NCBI GenBank assembly: GCA_016802295.1 | Contig: JAESIW010000118.1 | Location: 684,931 to 748,930 of the forward strand | Length of the DNA stretch: 64,000 nucleotides | Direction: 5' to 3' | Source of the DNA: Brachionus rotundiformis | Lineage: Eukaryota; Rotifera; Eurotatoria; Ploima; Brachionidae | In this document: positions 59,601-64,000 of the stretch, one piece after another | Layout of the letters: each line of letters opens with the position of its first letter | Numbering within the stretch: position 1 is the stretch's first letter | The notes under the pieces: model-generated | What the model was told of the DNA's origin: nothing | The model's input: only the letters and a program-made list of their open reading frames with translations | The model's database searches: none | Made by a program: the position numbers and the translations under genes

Positions 59601-62600
59601 GTTTTTTATTTAAAAAAGGTAAAATTTATTTTTTCTAAAGGCGGATGAAAGAATTCACAGTGGCAATTTAAGCAAAAATTTGACAGAAAAAGCATTTTAT
59701 GCGTCTCATCAAGTGATGGAGAACATAACAAGTGAAGACTTGCTTGAACAGGACTCTAATAGACCTAAAAGCGAAAAGGTACGCAAAAAATTTTGTTTAT
59801 TCTGTTTAAAATTTACGTTTTAAATTAACGTTATTGAAATATTTGTCAAATTTCAACGATGTAAGCCTTTTATGTTGCATGCAATCTAAACTGAATTTTT
59901 TTATCTTTAAATCTAAAATAATACTCTTGATTTGTTAAAAATTCTACAAAACTAAATCTTAAACATTTAGATTAAAACATTGAATTTTTAAATTTTAAAA
60001 GGTTATTTAAATTTATATGAAATAGATACATCAGTTAGAATTATTGAAAAATTTATTAAGCTTTAGGTTTTTAAAATAAAAATATCATAATGAATATTTT
60101 ATAGGTAGAAGTTCAACTAGAAAATGAAAGTTTTCAGGATCAAAGTCAGGAAAAATTTGTGAATGATATCCCAATAAGAGATGATATTGAAGGAGATGAC
60201 GCTGCCGATGAAGTTAATATTGAGCAGTTTGAAACAGAAATAAAACATCAGACAGATAAAAAGCACCGTGAACATCACTTTCATTTTCATGGTGGAAATC
60301 GAATATGCTGTAGTGCACATCGTAGACATGATCCGTATTATAATATCGAATCAAAAGTCAAATCTTTCGAAAATTTTGGCTATCAACCTCAACATAATCA
60401 TTTTCAGGTGATTTTCTTATAATTTCTTTTTTTTTACACATAAAAACGATTTAAATTGTAAAGATTTTTTCGGATAGGACTTATAGTCGAAAAAATAAGC
60501 CTGGATTAAAGTCGAGAAAAATTTTAATCCAGACTAAACCTAATCAGATGGTTCTTCCCACATATAGAGACAAAAAATCTCAGGTTTTTTTTAAGTGTTT
60601 AGTTTACATTTAATCGCTGTTTGCACAAATTAAATTTTTATTTTAAAATACGCTTATTTATTTAGGTTTATATTTTGCTTAAATAGAATATTTTCACTAG
60701 CTCACTAAAATAATACGCTATTCACATAGGCAAAATAAACGCTTTGCTCAGTCTTATATAAATATATATTTTTAGTTATTTGAATATGATGGATACAGAA
60801 ATGTAATTAAGTTACCTGATGGATCGATTAGGGTGAATTTATATTTTTTTATTAAATCGAGATTTAAAAAAAAACAAAATAAAGGTATTCTCAGAAAATT
60901 TGCAATGGAATCATATTAGTAAAGTCGGACGTATTAGCTTTGAAAATTTTAATTACAAAAATGAACATAATCAAGTTGAGGTAAATCATAATTAAAATTT
61001 GATAAGCTCATCAATTCACTCTAAAACTTTATGTTGATTCTATGTTTTTTTATCAGACATTAATACCCAATTCTTTTTATAGCATCCAAAAAAAATATTT
61101 ATATAATATCAAAATTATTCTCTTTTCATATGTGGTAATAATGTCAATCTTCTTATTGTGTTCTTTTTCACTTGGTAGCTCTTCTTTTTTGAACAAATTA
61201 TATTGAAATAAATAGATTTTTAACCAAAAATTGAAATGGAGAGCTGAGTCCAAAATTTCTAAACTATCAAATGAGAATAAACATTATCAGCCGTCTAAAA
61301 AGCGCTCTGTGGTATTTTAGTAAATAATTTCTTTTCATCATCCAGTAACCATTTCTAAAGAAGATATTTTCACAAAAATTGGACTGGAAAGCCGAGTCCA
61401 AAATAAAAAAGTTATCTTTCGAAAATTTTAATTATAAAAAAAAATCAGGATCTAAAAAAGTCGTTTAAAGCAAATTTAAATAGCTTGTAATAAAATGATT
61501 ATTTTTAGGTTTTTTCTGAAAAACTAAAATGGAACAAAGAGTCTAAGATAAAGGCTTTGTCAGAACTAGACCTGTCTCAATTGAATACTCATCGCTCAAG
61601 TCAATTATTTGTTGTAAGAACTCTTAAAACCATAATTTAAAAAAGTTAATCTTTTTTTAGTTTCATGAGTTACCGAAATGGAATGAATTGGTTGACTCTA
61701 AAGTAAAATCATTTGAAAATTTTCATTACAAACCCTCAGAAAGCAGTTTAAAAGTATTTAATGAAAACATATTAAAATTAAAATTAACAGTTTTCTTTCA
61801 GATCTACAATGAGAAAATTCGCTGGAATTCTGAATCACGCTTAAAATCATATTTAAATACGTCACATGAGTACGCATCACAAACCAAATTAGATTCTAAT
61901 AGGGAGATTTTTTATCCGATTAATAGACCAGATTGGTTCCCCGGAGGGAAAGAAGAAACATTTAATGTCTATTATAAAAAGTGGCCATCTGAATCACGAG
62001 ATCAAGAAGCTACATTTAGGCCTGTGATCAATGAAAATCCAAAATGGAATGTTGAGTCTCGAATAAAGGCTATATCTTGGGAAAATATCAAATACAAACC
62101 AAAGGTCAACAGAAAAAAAAAAGAAAAATTTAAATCCATTCCAGAAAAAAATAATGTAAACTTAAATCGTACTCGCACAATCAAAGTATGGAAATTATTA
62201 TTATTTTTTTAATTACGTTGATTAATTTTTGTTTCTAGAACACAATTAAACAAAAAGACGTTTCTCAAATTTGGAATCAAGAATATAACAGAATTAAGCA
62301 AGAAAATAAAAAAAAACGCAATCTTCAATTAAAGGTAAATATAAATTTAAAATTAAAAATTAAATATATTTAATTTTTGAATTTCAAAAGAACATAAAAA
62401 CACCGCGTAGAATAAATATGGACACTCCGGAAGTGACCAAAATTTCCAGTCGTCAAAGTATGTCAAAATACAAAGAACTGCCACCAATTAAGTCCGGCAA
62501 GGAAAATAATTTCTACAAACAATCAAATTTGGAGAACACAGCTTTTCAACGAGATGATACACCTGAAGATAAACCTTCGTGGAATTTAGTCACCTCAAGT

Positions 62601-63266
62601 CAAAGATCATTTTCTAGAATGTTTAATCAAGAGTTGAATGATCAAAATCAGGTAATTTTTATCTTTTTAAAAGTTTTTGACTAATTTTTCCACAGAAACG
62701 ATTTAAATATGATTCTGAATTAAAAAAAAAATCTACTGAGCAACCAAATCATACTTCCAGAATGACACATTATGATGATCAAAATCAAAGTCAATTTGGA
62801 ACTGAACTGATAAATGACCTAAGATTGCCAAAGATTAAATCACCTCATAGAAAGTCAACGCCAGATACATTTAGAATGAACAGTATTCAAGCTCCATCTG
62901 TAATGAATACTACATTTGACAAGGAATCAATTATTCAAGAGCGCAAAATAACCAAAAGAACCAAAAAGCCTAGGGAAAAGAATAATGGAAACGAATCACG
63001 ATTAAGCAAGCAATTTGAACCGCAAGTGGATGGATTTCAATTACAAGGCTCAACTTTAAAAATAGAGGGTGATGCAAAGGTTAGACCTTTAGCTAACATG
63101 AATTATAAAAATGCCGAAGATAAAGTCAAAGTATTATTATATTGATTGTTAAATTTAAACATATGCTTATTTTATTATATTAAAGATAAGAGCTACAAGC
63201 CGACTTTATTCGAGTTTAATGACACCTCGAAGCTATTTTAGTAATGACACAAGCATGAATTTTTAA
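56643..63266 (+). CDS. Tau/MAP-like protein B, large repeat protein with W-containing repeats
   Basis: About 23 exons and roughly 1,500 residues. Exon 1 (56643-57590) is Gln/Pro-rich and carries three copies of a V-[ED]-[DE]-L-K-[LH]-P motif (VDELKHP, VEDLKLP twice). The next part (57644 to about 59778) has loose ~40-residue units in separate exons, several ending in RPKSxK. From about 60340 to 62110 there is a second array: IESKVKSFENFGYQP, then exons 60885-60980, 61216-61311, 61361-61462, 61509-61613, 61661-61753 and 61802-62185. They have the form FSEKLKWNxESKIKxLSFEN + FNYKP. This follows the tau scheme SEKLDF..-SKIGSLDNI..-P but with a tryptophan and without the Gly-rich link. The rest is basic and disordered (exons to 63266), with one more unit (TLKIEGDAKVRPLANMNYKN). 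The role is inferred to be microtubule binding. Exons between 58200 and 59500 are approximate. Confidence 0.5.
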
Positions 63267-64000
63267 TTTTAAATTTGGATAAAAATATAATGATTTTTTT
63301 TAATTGTACATCTATTACTTTATAAAAACAAATCAAAATATTGCTTGACAGACAATTTGAGATTATATTACATTTTAATTATTTTTCACAATTAAACTTA
63401 AATGTTTAAAATAAAATTATGAATTATTAATAAATAATTTTTCAAGAAATATAATTTGTTATCAACTTTGTTCCCTAAGAAAATAAAATTGACCAACAAT
63501 AAATAAAATTAAAATTTTTTAATATTAATGTTACTCAAATTTATAAACTTTTGAACAATAAAAACATCAAACATCCTGATCATGAAGAAATCTGAATGGT
63601 TTGATTTATTTAGCTTTTTTATAATCAACATATCTAAATAATTTGTGTTTATTTTGAACTTTTTAAATTATTTTTTATTAACATTAAAATAATAAAAGTT
63701 AAGTTAGTTTAAGTCGATCTGCTTGAGCGGTTGGTGTTTTTTTTTTGAAAATGGTTCTGAAATTCCAGATTCCGACTCTAAATCACTATTTCGCGGTTGA
63801 TATTCCATTTGTCCGCTTGAAACTCACCTTAGTTTTTTAGTTTTCAAGCGTCATCAATGATCTTTCATCAACCATTCGGGCTCTTGAGCTTCTTTATTTA
63901 TATTTGATTTATATTTATATTTCCTTTAAGAAGATTTTTAAATTAATTATTAAAATTGATATTCAAATTAGTATGATATAAATTTATTTTAAAAAATTGA
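63267..64000. other. Right-edge region; possible minus-strand gene end
   Basis: Mostly AT-rich. At about 63709-63830 the minus strand has a GC-richer open stretch (MEYQPRNSDLESESGISEPF and on, ending QIDLN stop), and a donor-like AAG/gtgagt lies just upstream near 63830. This may be the end of a gene entering from the right, but no family could be recognised. Confidence 0.3.

Overview
The window is nuclear DNA of a small, AT-rich animal genome. GC is low throughout (roughly a quarter by eye). Introns are mostly 45-100 bases with GT-AG ends, and the gene set is metazoan: neurexin, Ena/VASP, FANCD2, TFCP2/CP2, PPP1R37, XRRA1, Ly6-type three-finger proteins and a rhodopsin-type GPCR. Low GC, compact genes, stand-alone WD40 propellers with 'NGNLASGSAD'-like repeats and CR1/RTE-type LINE remnants suggest a monogonont rotifer such as Brachionus. 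That taxonomic call is inference only. Exon joins below were worked out by hand from splice signals, reading phase and family similarity.

Layout. 1-3,095: last exon of a GPCR, then empty DNA. 3,096-5,792 (+): eight-exon XRRA1-like leucine-rich-repeat gene. 6,081-6,213: LINE scrap. 6,454-9,241 (-): TFCP2-type transcription factor. 9,242-12,641: gene-free. 12,642-15,263: two broken CR1-like LINEs, 5' ends facing each other. 15,533-24,380 (-): complete alpha-neurexin in 14 exons, with an intact intronless deoxyhypusine synthase gene nested on the same strand in one of its introns. 24,381-30,400: gene-poor, with an RTE-like remnant. 30,401-32,709 (-): PPP1R37. 33,214-34,048 (-): NYN-domain ribonuclease. 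34,939-36,688 (-): Ena/VASP. 36,689-39,842: gene-poor, with tRNA-Thr.

39,843-47,505: a cluster of three Ly6/three-finger genes. The first two, each with a tRNA-Trp just upstream on the same strand, flank an intronless 1,436-residue FANCD2 gene as a mirror image. 49,308-49,972 (+): small type II membrane protein whose outer domain has the cysteine spacing of invertebrate CS-alpha-beta defensins. 50,206-51,120 (+): seven-bladed WD40 protein.

51,551-63,266 (+) is the most unusual part. Two large tandem genes consist mainly of ~29-34 residue repeats that resemble the tubulin-binding repeats of tau/MAP2/MAP4. There are about 14-15 repeats in the first gene and about 8 in the second, mostly one or two per exon, with nearly all introns in phase 0. 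One exon of the first gene has recently been duplicated without a single base change. This looks like an expanded lineage-specific family of tau-like microtubule-associated proteins.
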